64,000 bases of DNA from Erinaceus europaeus (GCF_950295315.1 NC_080170.1:91620054-91684053), one strand, 5' to 3'. Positions 21,712 to 33,483 are shown, counted from the first letter of the stretch. A program made the numbers and translations. Notes: generated by a model not told the origin, from the sequence alone.

Positions 21712-21944
21712 TTTAAATAACATCTTTTATTCTTCCTTATTTATTTATTTATTTGTTATTGGATAAAGACATAGAGAAAATGAGAGAGGAAGAGAGGCAG
21801 AGAGACACCTGCAGACCTGCTTCACCGCCTGTGAAGGCGATTCCCCTGCAGGTGGGGAGCCGGGGCTCGAACCGGGATCCTTAAGCCAGTCCTTGAGCCT
21901 TGTGCCACCTGTGCTTAACCCACTGCACTACCACTTGACTCCCC
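21712..21944 (-). mobile_element. SINE A/B intermediate inserted in antisense L1
   Basis: Reverse complement has a SINE A-like head with B box ggttcgagccc, ggctccccacctgcagggga, and a shorter B-type end without the CAA-rich part. tttccctattctttt/a on both sides (21697-21711, 21945-21961) is the target duplication. Confidence 0.85.
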
Positions 21945-21981
21945 AATTTCCCTATTCTTTATCTCTTTGGGAGTACAAACG

Positions 21982-22141
21982 TTTCTTTCTTTCTTTTTCT
22001 TTTTTTTCTTTTCTTTTCTTTTTTTTTTTTTTACCAGAGCACTGCTCAGCTCTGGCTTATGGTGGTGCAGGGGATTGAACTCTGAGCCTCAGACATGAGT
22101 GTCTCTTTGCATAACCATTATACTATCTACCCATGCCCTGA
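21982..22141 (-). mobile_element. SINE C inserted in antisense L1
   Basis: A long T-rich stretch (reversed tail, 21982-22034) is followed by accagagcactgctcagctc, gtgcaggggattgaactctg (reversed B box) and cataaccattatactatcta (reversed head). Confidence 0.85.
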
Positions 22142-22394
22142 ACCAAAATTCTTTACAGGGTACAGAAGGTGGAACATCTGCCTTCTGTAATTGCTTTGCT
22201 GAATGCGGACATCAACAGGTTGATCCATAATCCCAGCCTGTTTCTAACTTTCCCTAGTGAGATAGGGCTCTGGGGAGGTAAGTTTCTAGGACACATTTGT
22301 AAGGTTGCCTGCCCAGGGAAGTCAGGAGAAAACATCCATTTTTAAACCAGTGCTACATTGAAACTTTGGTTATTCCATGGGTCAGAAATTTATC

Positions 22395-23800
22395 TGTTTC
22401 CATTCCAGGTGGTTCACTTCCCAACAAAGTCTCAAAACCTAGATATAGATCAGGTCCCATGAGATAGGGCATATGTTCACATGTATCCATAAATTAAGGC
22501 AAAATATATACCTGAAAGCAAAAGTATACAATAGTCTGCAGTGAGTCAGTATGAAGTTCATAATGAAATAGTTTCTACTTAGACTTACATACCCTCCTCA
22601 CCTATTTCATATTATACTTCCCTCACTCACTCCCAAGCTATCCTTATCAAAGCAAGGACTGCAAAAGCTGAATAAGGGCAAGAGACTGGCATACTTTAAG
22701 GATGCCTGTTTAGTCACTAACAGTCCACCCCATCAGCTAGGGACCTAGTCGGGGAGTCCTGAGATTTCCAAACAGGCATGATGGGCCTAGACTTTGAATA
22801 AATCCCTCTCTCCATTGTTACTGGTCATCTGTATCAGAAACAACAAAACAGACCCCTCTGTGGACCCCTACAGGACCTTGCCCTCAACTTGGATCAACAA
22901 TGGTAGAGAATGTTCCATCCTCTGAAGGGAGGCTGGACAACATACTCTATGCTACAACTGAGAAGATGGGTCTTGATATTAGGGCAACTTGGAATGTTCC
23001 TACTGATGACTACAGAATGTGAGGTTGGATCTACAGGGATGCAAAGGTCACATAGGCTCCTAAACTGAATATGGGCCCCAGATCAGATCAAATCGATAGG
23101 GTTTACTATCAACAATATTTATACATCTTTCCCATATTTGGAAGCTACTCTCTTCCCTGATTCAGCTTTCTGGTTCTTTTTCCAGCCATGACATCATCTC
23201 CGCAGACAATAACTTAGATCCACCTGCATATTAGACAGATTTCAGGCTCTGGGGGAAAAAACTTAAAAAAAAAAAACCCTAGTATAGCCACAAGCCCTTT
23301 GAAAAATAACTAAAATATGCCCACTAACTATCTACAGAAAGGAGACCCCCCCAACTCTTCATCTGTACTATTCCAGCCTTTAGGTTCATGATTAATCAAC
23401 AACTTGTTTGGCTTTATATGTTAACTACTTTTCAGACACCAGATTCCATATGCTAGCATGATGCCAACCAGACTTCCCTGGACAGACAACCCTACCAATG
23501 TATCCTGGAGCCTCGCTTCCCCAGAGCCCCACCCCACTAGGGAAAGAGAGAGGCAGCCTGGGAGTATGGGTTGAACTGTCAATGCCCATGTTCAGCGGGG
23601 AAGCAATTCCAGAAGCCAGACCTTCCACCTTCTGCATCCCACAATGACCTTGGGTCCATAACTCCCAGAGGGTTAAAGAATAGGAAAGCTATCAGGGGAG
23701 GGCATGAAATACAGAGTTCTGGTGGTGGGAATTGTGTGGATTTGTACTCCTTTTATCCTATGGTTTTGTAAATAAATAATGAAAAAAATAAAAAATAAAT
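22395..23800 (+). mobile_element. Long L1 3' UTR copy, 1.4 kb
   Basis: Sense copy starting near ccattccaggtggttcactt and running to gtggtgggaattgtgtgg and an A-rich end at about 23800. It has about 800 bases (22600-23340) absent from the copy at 5813 but present, diverged, at 26655 and, antisense, at 46870-47960. So it represents a 3' UTR subfamily with an extra internal block. It lies head to head with the antisense L1 at 21595. Confidence 0.8.
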
Positions 23801-25385
23801 TAGTTAATCTGTGCCTGTAGTGATATGAAGTGCAAGACACCACTTCAACACAGAAAGATTGCTGAACAGGTGCTTTTTGTGATTTTAATGTTTTCAGAAT
23901 GACTTTTTCCTCTATAAACTTAATATTTCTCTACTTTCCTGCTGTGGTGGGATTCAATTCATATATAGTGTTGGTCTGCTCTTCCTACAGTGTCTAAATG
24001 ATTATTACTAGCACAGTCTTCCCATCGCTACCCTAAGCTATGAGTGCTTGGAATACAGAGGGTATCCCAACCCGTGGCCTGTGTGCTGAGTCTTAAGGGG
24101 GCAACAGTTGGCCTGAGATTCTCTCCCTTTAGATGTCAAAGTCACACCCAAAACATATTGATAGTGGTGAAGTTAGAACAGGAAGATGATAAATCAGAGG
24201 ATTTCAGTTTGAGTATTAGCAATTTGAAAAATTACTGGAAAGTTGATGAATAAGATAAACATGCATATTTAATGAGAAGATAATAGAAAGTCTGAGCAAA
24301 GGAGGACTGAGCTGGTAGATCAGACCTTGAATAATGGATAAAGCAACTTTTTATCTTGGTGACTTTAATTTCCAAAAGTTCTAGTTGTTCCAGTCTTTGG
24401 ATCCTTAGATGAACTCTAACTCTTTACACTGTCCTCCCATCATGATCTAATCTGTCTGCATCTCTCTTCCTTAAAAGTGACATGACCCCTGGCTAGAGGA
24501 GAATAAAGCACAAATGCCTCAAATTTAAAAATGGAAAATGTAAGCCCGGGAATTCAATCTGAAGTAATTTAGGAACATTGATAGCCATTTTCAACACCGG
24601 CAATTGCAATTATTCCACTTAAATTTCCTTTTGTATGGGCTATTTACAATGAAACAGACTGTTTAACACACTTTTTACACAATATGAAGCTATAGAGGCG
24701 ATTAAAACAGATTTAGCATGACTCCAGCCATTTATGAACAACTAAGTATATTAATATGTCCTCAGTAATCTGACTCTTTCACTAACTGGTCTAATGCCCA
24801 GTTACATCCATCTTGATATTTTGAAAGGTTGGATCTAAGACTGATGCTAAGATGCTCTACTCCACATGAACAGAAAGATCACAGTTCATGGAAACTCCCT
24901 TGGAGATTCCCCTTCACACCTCTAGTCTTTGTATGTGCTAGATTTCTAGAAGGGGTAGATTGCATCAAAGTGAGGGCTAGTGAAGGCAAGTGAAGGATTG
25001 AGCAAATCACGATAGCTGTGAAGAGAAAATGCTTTCAAACTACACGGAACACGTTTCCCTGTGTTTTCTAAAAGGGCATTAGTACCTCACAGCACACAAC
25101 TTTACACCATGCAGTCTGGGTTCATTTTCAAGCTCCTTCTCCACTCTATTACAGACTTTCAGTGAGTCACCCTTGACACTTACTGTAGTGTTCTGGACAC
25201 CAGTTATTCTGAAAAACTGTGTGAAATAAAATGTTTTATTTTTTTCATCACTGTATTTTCCTACAACTATTGATACTTTCATCTTGTTAGTAATACTCAT
25301 TTTGACTGATAAAATAGACTCATTACTGAAGCACCTAGGTGATTTCACTTAAAAATAAAAAATAATAAAAAGCAAAATTTATCAA
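23801..25385. other. Unique sequence with a possible conserved non-coding block
   Basis: 24520-24800 is AT-rich, repeat-free and dense in homeobox-like words (ggcaattgcaattattccac, gattaaaacagatttag). A minus-strand open frame of 89 codons (25079-25348) is Lys/Val-rich with no motif I recognise and no partner exon. No gene call. Confidence 0.4.
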
Positions 25386-25530
25386 TTGTCAGAAAGATAG
25401 CTCTGTACATGGCCTAGTTTTGAGCCCCCACTGCACCAGAAGAAGCTTTGGTGCTGTGAACTCTTTTCCTCTCTCTTTTGTGCCTTTAGATTCTTTTTTT
25501 TTTATCTGAAAATAATTCAGGTTGGGGAAT
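25386..25530 (+). mobile_element. Old SINE D remnant
   Basis: gatagctctgtacatggcct, ttttgagcccccactgcacc, a CT-rich stretch and a T-rich end recall SINE D, at low identity. Confidence 0.45.
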
Positions 25531-25589
25531 TGATAATGAAAAAATAATAATAACCTACAAAATTCCCAATCTCTCTGTATTCAAAATGA

Positions 25590-25800
25590 GTTTTTGCCAT
25601 TGTTGTTGTCAGCACCACACCAAGTCAATATTTTCAGATGGAGAGAGAGAAATAGAGATACAGACAGGGGGAGATACCACAGTACTGAAACATCCCACAC
25701 TGCAATAATACTCTCATGTGGTTTAAGCAAGACTTAGACCCTGGGTCATGTACATGGCAAACCAGTTACCTTTGTAGGTAGACTATTTCACTGACCTGAA
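25590..25800 (-). mobile_element. Old SINE remnant, antisense
   Basis: Reversed order of a SINE-like tail (attgttgttgtcagcacca), a purine-rich body (gagagagagaaatagagata), a gacttagaccctgggtcatg block and a terminal tRNA-like part. Too diverged to assign to a type. Confidence 0.5.
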
Positions 25801-26654
25801 AAGGAAAATTTTCACTGGAAACCAGAATGGGAGAGAAGAAGGGAGAGAGTGAAAATAAGAACTTCATACTTTGAGCAATTTCTAATATGCATGGGTAGAA
25901 AATAGTAAAAATGACATTCAATAAAACCAAAGCACAAAGGCAGAGCAAAATGAATCACAGAAATAATGTCTGTCCAGAATCTGAAAATTAAAATGCTGCT
26001 CTGAATAGGATAGATATGATTCCCTACTGAACAATGAGCTGAAATCCAGGAAACTTTCAAAAACAAATAAAAGGCAATCATAGGGAAGAATAAAGATAAG
26101 TGCATCTTCTCATTTACATGAACAGACAGTAGATTCACAACCACTTGCTTATTAAAATGGATTGTTAGCCAAACTGCAAGGAGTAATGAAATGAATCATA
26201 AAGTTTCTCATTGTAATGTTACATTCTTTCAATGAAAATCTAATTTTAAATTAAGATATAATATGCAAGATGAAATCTCAACATCTGAGCACACAAAGAA
26301 TTGAGAGGGATTTTTAAATTAGCCAACAATTTATTATCTGGGACAAAATGAGTTTTTCCTCTAAGTGACCCATCATTATAATTCAAAGGCTTGTAAAGAG
26401 ATCTCTGTATATTCTTCCTTCTTAGACAGTGCTTGACTGTATAAGTGTGCTTACTTTTTGCACTCATTGCTACAGAGGGACTGATTCAGTCATTAAGTTA
26501 TTTATCTAAGCTCACAGGAGGTAAATAAGCCCCACTCTCAATGATCTTTCATCTCTATAAATAAGTTATCTGGTCTTTTCAACAAACAATCTGAAAACTT
26601 AGAAGTCGAAAACAAAAATGACTTACTGGATTTTCTAAAAGAAATAATATATTA
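25801..26654. other. Unique sequence
   Basis: No repeat or gene recognised. Antisense open frames of 60-110 codons overlap each other and lack motifs. Confidence 0.45.
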
Positions 26655-27347
26655 GTTTACAGTCAACAATATTTATACATCTTTCCCATATTTGGAAGCT
26701 ACTCTCTTCCCTGATCTAGCTTTCTGGTCCTTTTTCCAGCCATGGCAGCATCTCCCTAGACAATAACTTGGATCCACCTGCATATCAGATTTCAGGATCA
26801 AGGGGAAAAAACTAAAAAAAAAAAAAAAAAAACTAGTATAGCCACAGGCCCTTTGGAATATAACTAAAATATGCCTACTAGCTATCTACAAAATGGAGAA
26901 CTGCCCAACTCTTCATCTGCACTATTACAGCCTTTAGGTTCATGATTAGTCAACAACTTGTTTGGCTTTATATGTTAACTACTTTTCAGACACCAGGTTC
27001 CAGATGCTAGCATGATGCCAACGAGACTTCCCTGGACAGACAACCCCACCAATGTGTCCTGGAGCTCCAATTCCCCAGAACCCTACCTCACTAGGGAAAG
27101 AGAGAGACAGGCTGGGAGTATGGATTGACCTGTCAATGCCCATGTTCAGCGGGGAAGCAATTCCAGAAGTCAGACCTTCCATCTTCTGCATCCCACAATG
27201 ACCTTGGGTCCATACTCCTAGAGGGATAAAGAATAGGAAAACTATCAAGGGAGGGGATGGCATAATGAATTCTGGTGGTAGGAACTGTGTAGAGTTGTAC
27301 CCCTCTTATCCTATGGTTTTGTCAGTGTTTCCTTTTTATAAATATTT
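26655..27347 (+). mobile_element. L1 3' UTR copy, same subfamily as 22395-23800
   Basis: Aligns with 23105-23790: catctttcccatatttggaa, gctactctcttccctgat, caggttccagatgctagcat, ccccaccaatgtgtcctgga, gttcagcggggaagcaattc, cctatggttttgtcagtgtt. Ends in a T/A-rich tail at which a SINE B is inserted. Confidence 0.85.
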
Positions 27348-27547
27348 TTTTTTAATTAGTTTATTTACCTATTGAATAGAGACAGAAAAGTCAAAAAGGA
27401 GGAGGAAATAGAGATGAGAAGAGAGACCTGTATCACAGTTTCACCATTTGTGAAACTCTTGCCCTGCAGGTGGGAACAAGAGCCTTGAAACTGGGTCCTT
27501 GAACATTGTAACATGTCTGTTCTACTAAGTATACCATCCCTTGACCC
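27348..27547 (-). mobile_element. SINE B, at the end of an L1
   Basis: Reverse complement: head with cccagtttcaaggctc (B box region), ttcccacctgcagggcaaga, ctttctgtctctattcaata and a tail. Moderately diverged. Confidence 0.7.
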
Positions 27548-27885
27548 TAACTTAAGAGTTTTCACTTCTGCGATCTGAGATTCAGGGAGGGTTTAGCCAG
27601 GCACCTGTTCAGCTAATAATGTTTGTCTGAGGTCATTCATGGCAGGTTCTGGAGAGGCTGATGGCCTAAGATGACCTCCAGTATGGTGGTGGAGATGAGT
27701 GTGACTATAATGGAGCCATTGGAGGGACCTTTGTAACAGTATTAGTTTGTATCTTCACCCCATCAAAATTAACATCCCTATTGTAATAGTGCACTATGAT
27801 TTGTAAGATAGTATTGGAGATACTGGGTACAAGATTCAAAGGATCTTCTCTGTATTATTTCTTGCAATTTCATGTGACTTTACCA
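27548..27885. other. Unassigned, possibly an ancient repeat
   Basis: About 340 bases without a match to other parts of the window. ggcaggttctggagaggctg and tggtggtggagatgagtgtg look like decayed repeat sequence, but no family is named with confidence. Confidence 0.35.
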
Positions 27886-27899
27886 CTATTTCCAAATTT

Positions 27900-28182
27900 A
27901 TTCTCTTTTTAACATTTTTCTTTTTTTAGTTTTTTTTTTTAGTATTTATTTATTCCCTTTTGTTGCCCTTGTTTTATTGTTGTTGTCGTTGTTGGATAGG
28001 ACAGAGAGAAATGAAGAGAGGAGGGGAAGACAGAGAGGGAGAAAGACAGACACCTGCAAACCTGCTTCACGGCTGTGTAGCAACTCCCCGGCAGCTGGAG
28101 AGCTGGGGCTCAAACCGGGACCCTTCTGCCAGTCCTTGCGTTTGTGCCACTTGCACTTAACCCACTGTGCTACTGACTCTTT
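27900..28182 (-). mobile_element. SINE A, full length, with target duplication
   Basis: Reverse complement carries the complete head (agtagcacagtgggttaagt), B box ggtttgagccc and a shortened CAA-rich end. Flanked by tatttccaaattta at 27887-27900 and 28183-28196, the target-site duplication. Confidence 0.88.
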
Positions 28183-28229
28183 ATTTCCAAATTTAAAGTT
28201 AGTTAAAAAAAAAAAAAAAAAAACCTCTT

Positions 28230-29512
28230 AGCAGGGCACCAAAGTAAAAACCCTGTGGTGAAGGGGAGGGTGGCCATTGGGCTTCCCGGCAAGGGGGGTG
28301 GATGGGAGTGGGTGGTTGGGATGGGACACAGTCTTTTGGTGGTGGGAATGGTGTTTATGTACACTCCTATTAAAGTTTATACATATAAACCACTATTTAA
28401 TTAATATGAGAGGGGAAAAATTGATCATATGTCTAGAACTTCTTAAAACACAGACTGAGTCTTTTTAATACATAGGCTGTCTTTGATATGTTGACTCTCT
28501 CAAATGCCTAGACTGAAGCAACTGGTAGTACAGCTATATATAAGATGCTGGGTATTATACCCCAAACCTAACAAAGGGACTTTTCAAAGTTAACCCAACC
28601 ACCAAATGTGATGATAACAATAACTATCCATTGTCTTCTTGAACCCTAAGACAGCAGGAACCTTACATTTCCACTATAGAGCCTATATTTCCCCCAGTCC
28701 TGGAACCTCAGGGTGGGGCCCACTTTCCTGCATGCTTCTCTCAATTCAAATCAAATAACATTGCATCCGCAGATCGCAACCCAATCAACGCAAGGAGTGC
28801 CACCCCAGCATGCTTCACTTCAGACTGTGTCCAGAGACTTCAGGTGTGGAATGACAACCCTTCAGCTTCATCACTCGGGTGAGACCTTTCCTTTCATAGT
28901 ATTCTCTAATTCCATTCCAGGTGGTCCACTCCCCAATAAAGTCCCCAAACCTAGATATAGTCCAGGTCCCCTGAGATAGAGCATATGCTCACACGTGCCC
29001 ATAAACTAGGGAAAAATATATACTTGAAAGCAGAAGTACACAAGAGCATGCAGGGAATACCCCCCAACATTTCATCTGCACTATTCCAGTCCTTAGGTCC
29101 ATGGTTGTTCAACAATTTGTTTGGCTTTGTATATTAACTCTCTTTTCAGCCACCAGGTTCCAGATGCCAGCATGATGCCGACCAGACTTCCCTGGACAGA
29201 CGATCCCACCAATGTGTACTGGAGCTTCAGTTCCCCAGAGACCCACCCTACTAGGGAAAGAGAGAGGCAGACTGAGTATGGATCGACCAGTCAACGCCCA
29301 TACAGCGGGGAAGCAATTCCAGAAGCCAGACCTTCCACCTTCTGCACCCTACAATGACCCTGGGTCCATACTCCCAGAGAGATAGAGAATGGGAAAGCTA
29401 TCAGGGGAGGGGATGAGATATGGAGACCAGGTGGTGGGAATTGTGAGGAACTGTACCCCTCTTGTCCTATGGTTTTGTTAATGTCTCCTTTCTTAAATAA
29501 AAAAATATATAA
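28230..29512 (+). mobile_element. L1 3' UTR copy, long type, almost complete
   Basis: Collinear with 6000-7271 over its whole length (agggcaccaaagtaaaa through agttaattaatatg-like, cttcagactgtgtccagaga, ctttgtatattaactctctt to the A-rich end). 5'-truncated just after the ORF2 stop. An aaaaaaacctctt/aaaaaaaactctt pair on both sides suggests a target duplication. Carries the G-run motif at 28293-28325. Confidence 0.88.
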
Positions 29513-29574
29513 AAAAAACTCTTGCCACCCTTGAGAGCACAAAGTTTATTGTGATAAAAAAAAATTTCTTTTCC

Positions 29575-29710
29575 TAATTCCAACACTAACAGTTTTGTGA
29601 TTCTGACCAATGTATTAGCCTTTCTAACCCAAACTCTGCCTGTCAAACAGGGCTAATACTAGCACCTAACCCATAGGGATGTGTCAAATGTTCAGTGAAT
29701 TAAAATAGGA
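29575..29710 (+). mobile_element. MIR fragment
   Basis: gattctgaccaatgtattag, ctttctaacccaaactctgc, aacagggctaatactagcac and atagggatgtgtcaaatg follow the MIR core order. Diverged. Confidence 0.6.
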
Positions 29711-30794
29711 TTTCACATTCCTGATGCAGACATGACAAAACTATTCTTCCAATGTCTTATTTTATTGTTGTTGCATGTGTCTTCTCTCTCAAAACAATCT
29801 ACAGCTGATGAGCATTATTTTAAGGACACAGAACAGAAAAACAGAAGACTTGGATTTTCACATTGAAACTGGGCAAAGATTGGGTGTCAATATATCAGAT
29901 GCATAAATTACAATAAGACATAAATAAATTGATAATAAATAATAAATTGATCATTGAATTAAGCAATTCAGAACACCGGATGCAGATTCATCACACAGGT
30001 TTATGCATCCCCTTTAATATGAAACAGAGAGCCAATTAAACTGCCTGAGCTGAAGTCTGGATGAGTATTAAACAGAAGCGCAAAAGCAATAAAGATAATT
30101 CCTTGCTAGTTTCCCAAATTGCTAGCAGTAATAAACAAAAAATCAATTAAAGTTATCTTTAAGATGACCTTTTCTATTCCTTGGAAAGAAATTTCTAGGG
30201 CATTCACAATTACATGAATTGAACTCCCCAGGATTCTGTCTTGCCTTCCTTTATGGCAAATTATTTTCTAAACCGGGAGAGGCTGAAAGGTAGTTAGAGC
30301 ATGTGACCCATTTCATTTCCTGAATAGCATTGGATAGGGATAACACTGACAAATTAAGCCCCTTAGAAAAAACATTCATTTCTTTTACAAATTATTTTTG
30401 TCTTTTTTTCCTACAAGCATCAGCCAAATGGACTGATCAGCATTTTCAGTTTTCTTCTGTCCTGATCACCAGTTGTTGAAAAGGGATGAAAAGAAACAGT
30501 CAAGGTCAGAGTAAAAATTAAACAGTCCATAGAATCAAGGTTCTCATGACTGCCTTTGTATTTTAAGCCTTGATAGGTTTGGGAATTTATAGAACACAAG
30601 AATTAAACTATGAAATGGAGAACAGAAGAGCCCTGTGTAACACAGAAAATATGCTCTTTTCTTAATGAGATTTTACTATTTGTGAAGGTGAATCTATTAC
30701 CCTGGAGAAATGGGAAGGAAGAACACGGACACTGAAATAGGCAAAACACAAGCTCCACCAATTGTTTGCTTTACACAAGTTATAAAACTCTTTA
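29711..30794. other. Unique sequence, possible conserved non-coding element
   Basis: 29940-30240 is repeat-free, AT-rich and dense in TAAT/ATTA words (gccaattaaactgcctg, gcagtaataaacaaaaaat). This is the look of a developmental enhancer, but only an impression. The remainder is unremarkable. Confidence 0.4.
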
Positions 30795-31040
30795 GCGGGA
30801 GTCGGCAGCAGTGCAGTGGTTAAGCGCACGTGGCGCAAAGCACAAGGACCTCCTTAAGGACCTCCTTAAGGGTCGGCTCCCCACCTGTAGGGGAGTTGCT
30901 TCATATGCAGTGAAGTATGTCTGTAGGTGTCTTTCTCCCCCTCTCTGTCTTTCCCCCTCTCCATTTCTCTCTGTCCTATACAACAACATCAATCACGACA
31001 AGGGCAACAAAAGGAAATAAATATTTAAAAAATTTAAAAG
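30795..31040 (+). mobile_element. SINE A with a 12-bp internal duplication
   Basis: Head gcgggagtcggcagcagtgc, ggttaagcgcacgtggcgca, then gacctccttaag twice in tandem replacing the usual B box region, then ggctccccacctgtagggga, CT body, tttctctctgtcctatacaa and a shortened CAA tail. The B box is lost, so this copy cannot be a good RNA polymerase III template. Confidence 0.85.
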
Positions 31041-32725
31041 AACTCTTTTAGCTGTATTTTTTTTTGTCTGTAAAACTGGTGAAATTAGCTGAATTTCTGG
31101 TATCCCTAGTACCAGGTAAGAGCATGTGGACTGTGTGCCTGTCTTAACCAGCTTATAGCAGGAGATAAAGATAGTATTGGATCCTTTCTTTCATCCATCC
31201 TCCTGTTATCTTTTGTTTTACTTGTTATCATGGCTAGTTGTTTTAATCAAGTTACTTCCATAATCTTGCAAAGTAAATGGTCTCTCTGATAATCTTAAGT
31301 GAATATGATAAAGACTGATGAAGAGAAGTTCAAAAATCTACTCTTAACTTCACTTTTTGCCACAAAGAATTCGTAAAATTGATAGTGGGAAATTCCTGTC
31401 TCCTTGACAGAAATCAGGTTAGTAGATACTGATCAAGAGGCAGGAATATGGGTTTAAATGAAAGTCAGCATCTCCTTTGATTACTTATTCATTATACCTT
31501 CCTTTCACTTACACATTAATGTTTTCTTAGTTGAATGCAAACAACATACCATATGAGGACATATTTTTACATATGTATAAATGTTGATAATAATTCATAA
31601 AAAATAATGAAGTTAGAAAAGTCAGATTAGTTCATACATTTCTTATTTTTCCCTCCTGATTTGTATGGTAAATTGTTACAACACTAGCCACAGGAAGGAT
31701 GCCTCCTGTTTCTATGTGCCTTTGAAATATAACTCACCACTCTTATCAAGTAGAAATTATATCCTCATCATTTGAATATGTTTTAGTCTTTGTATCTTTT
31801 TTGGACCAACAGACTATAATGAAGTCAGACATATGACTTCCAAGACAGCCTGAATATGACTTGTGGCTTCTGCACTGCTTTTTTTGAAATACTTTTGCCA
31901 TCATGTCAAGATCCTTTATCTATAACCAGGGAGATAATACAACAGAGCATGCAGGATTTCATGCAAAATGTCCCGTTTTATATTCCTCGAAAACAATGTA
32001 TGATAGGGCTGAGTGGTATTCTGGCCTCTCTCTCTCTCTCTCCCTCTCTCTCTCCCTCCCTCCCACCCTCCTTCTTTCTCATGAAAACTGTGAATTAAAA
32101 GAGGAAGAGGAAGGAGAAGACAGCAGCAGCTTGATCTGTTGTACTAGAAGATGACATGTAGGCCTTGTGGAGAGAGCAGTCAAGAGCCAAACCCAACTAT
32201 AAAGTCATCTAGGAGCAGACAGTGCCAAGCCAATAAAAAATCTGAGAACATGTGGTTGAATACAAGAAAAAAACAAAAGAGAGAGAACTAGGGAAACCAG
32301 AGAGAAGCAGAATCTAGCTCAGTGATATTATGATTATTATAACAAATGTATATTTGATACTCATTCTTTTTACTGGCACAGAGTTCCTAATATGCTATGA
32401 ATCCTCTTAGTGATGAAAGTGATAAAGATCATGTTAAGGAAGTGGCTTTTAGAACACTTCCTAAAGACTAAGGCTGATTGCAATAGAACTGACCATGTGA
32501 TTAGAGTGCTGGAACTTTTCTCCCACCCTCCTGATCTCCTAAGAAAGTTAGAGAGGTTAAAGGTTAAACAAGAAAAGAGCTGTTCTGTACCCCTTTGCCT
32601 GTTTCTTGTCTCATGTATCTTTTCCATCTGATTTTTCTTGAGACATATTCGTTTACAAAAACTGATAATCTAGAGGGGAGGCAAGTTTCTCGGAGTCCTC
32701 TGAGCTGCCTTAGTAATCAAATCAA
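31041..32725. other. Unique sequence with a CT microsatellite
   Basis: No gene recognised. 32025-32068 is a CT/CCCT run. Open frames in 31856-32154 are generated by it. Confidence 0.45.
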
Positions 32726-32875
32726 ACTTGTGGCCCAAGAGGGTATGTAATGGAGTGTTGGAGGTCCTCAGTTCTAACCCTGGCACCACATGTGTCAGAG
32801 TGATAACCTAGTTGTTTTGTTTTTTTGTTTTTTTGCTTGCTTTTTTCTTTCTTTTTTTTTTCTTTTTACTTTTCT
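32726..32875 (+). mobile_element. SINE D with T-rich end
   Basis: ggcccaagagggtatgtaat, gtcctcagttctaaccctgg, caccacatgtgtcagagtga, then a T-rich stretch. Short and diverged. Confidence 0.55.
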
Positions 32876-33071
32876 CATAGTTACATAAGTCTTTAAAAAA
32901 CAAATCAAACTCAAGGAAGGGGCCATTAGAATCACCATCCAAAAAGCACAGGTTACCTGGACTTGGCAATTGACAAGGTGGGGGGACAGTCTTATAGGAC
33001 TGAGTCTTAATCTGTGAAATTCTTTCATATTCTATTCAGGCTAAAAGTTTCCCATCCTCAGTAAGGAAGTA

Positions 33072-33105
33072 AATAATAATAATAATTACTATTATTATTA
33101 TTAAT
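33072..33105 (+). repeat. AAT/ATT inverted microsatellite
   Basis: AAT units switch to ATT units after a central ATTACT, making a near-perfect palindrome of about 34 bases that could extrude as a cruciform. Confidence 0.85.
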
Positions 33106-33422
33106 AGGAGTAGACTGTTATTGTAATCCTAAAGGCATAAAGTGAATGAGAGTTTCAAGTATTAAATACTTATATGTAACTGTTGCTTAAATATCTTTTG
33201 TGCACTCCTCATTTAAGCATTTAAGGATTGTTCCAAATAGGAATCCACATGTAGCTCTGAGCTTCACAGAATGAAACAAAACAATAATTTCAATTTTATA
33301 AGTCCTCAGAGTGAAAACAACCGAGACGCAGTCTTTTTCTGGCTGTTGTGTGTTCCAATCCCTGCAGGCCAATTAAGTTCTTTCAAAACCCCAGCTAGGG
33401 CTTGAAGGTTAATTAAAATGTG

Positions 33423-33425
<3 letters not shown>
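33106..33425. other. Unique sequence
   Basis: No feature recognised. Confidence 0.4.

Positions 33426-33481
<56 letters not shown>
33426..33481 (+). repeat. (GA)n microsatellite, about 27 uninterrupted units
   Basis: A pure GA run of about 55 bases with no SINE next to it. Its purity suggests it is polymorphic. The antisense serine-leucine open frame over it is spurious. Confidence 0.97.

Positions 33482-33483
<2 letters not shown>

Larger units (their letters stand above)
21595..22327 (-). mobile_element. L1 3' UTR insertion, antisense, carrying two SINEs
   Basis: Reverse complement is a 5'-truncated L1 3' UTR ending in an A-rich tail (T-rich at 21595-21610). Flanked by the perfect 15-bp duplication gaaaacatccatttt at 21580-21594 and 22328-22342. 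Two SINEs later inserted into it (21712-21944 and 21982-22141), splitting the L1 at tttccctattcttt and after gggagtacaaacg. L1 sequence is seen at 21640-21711, 21945-21981 and 22142-22327. Confidence 0.85.

Noticed and set aside
25079..25348. 89-codon minus-strand frame as a possible gene
   Set aside because: Within chance length for 64 kb of AT-rich DNA in six frames, and no family resemblance.
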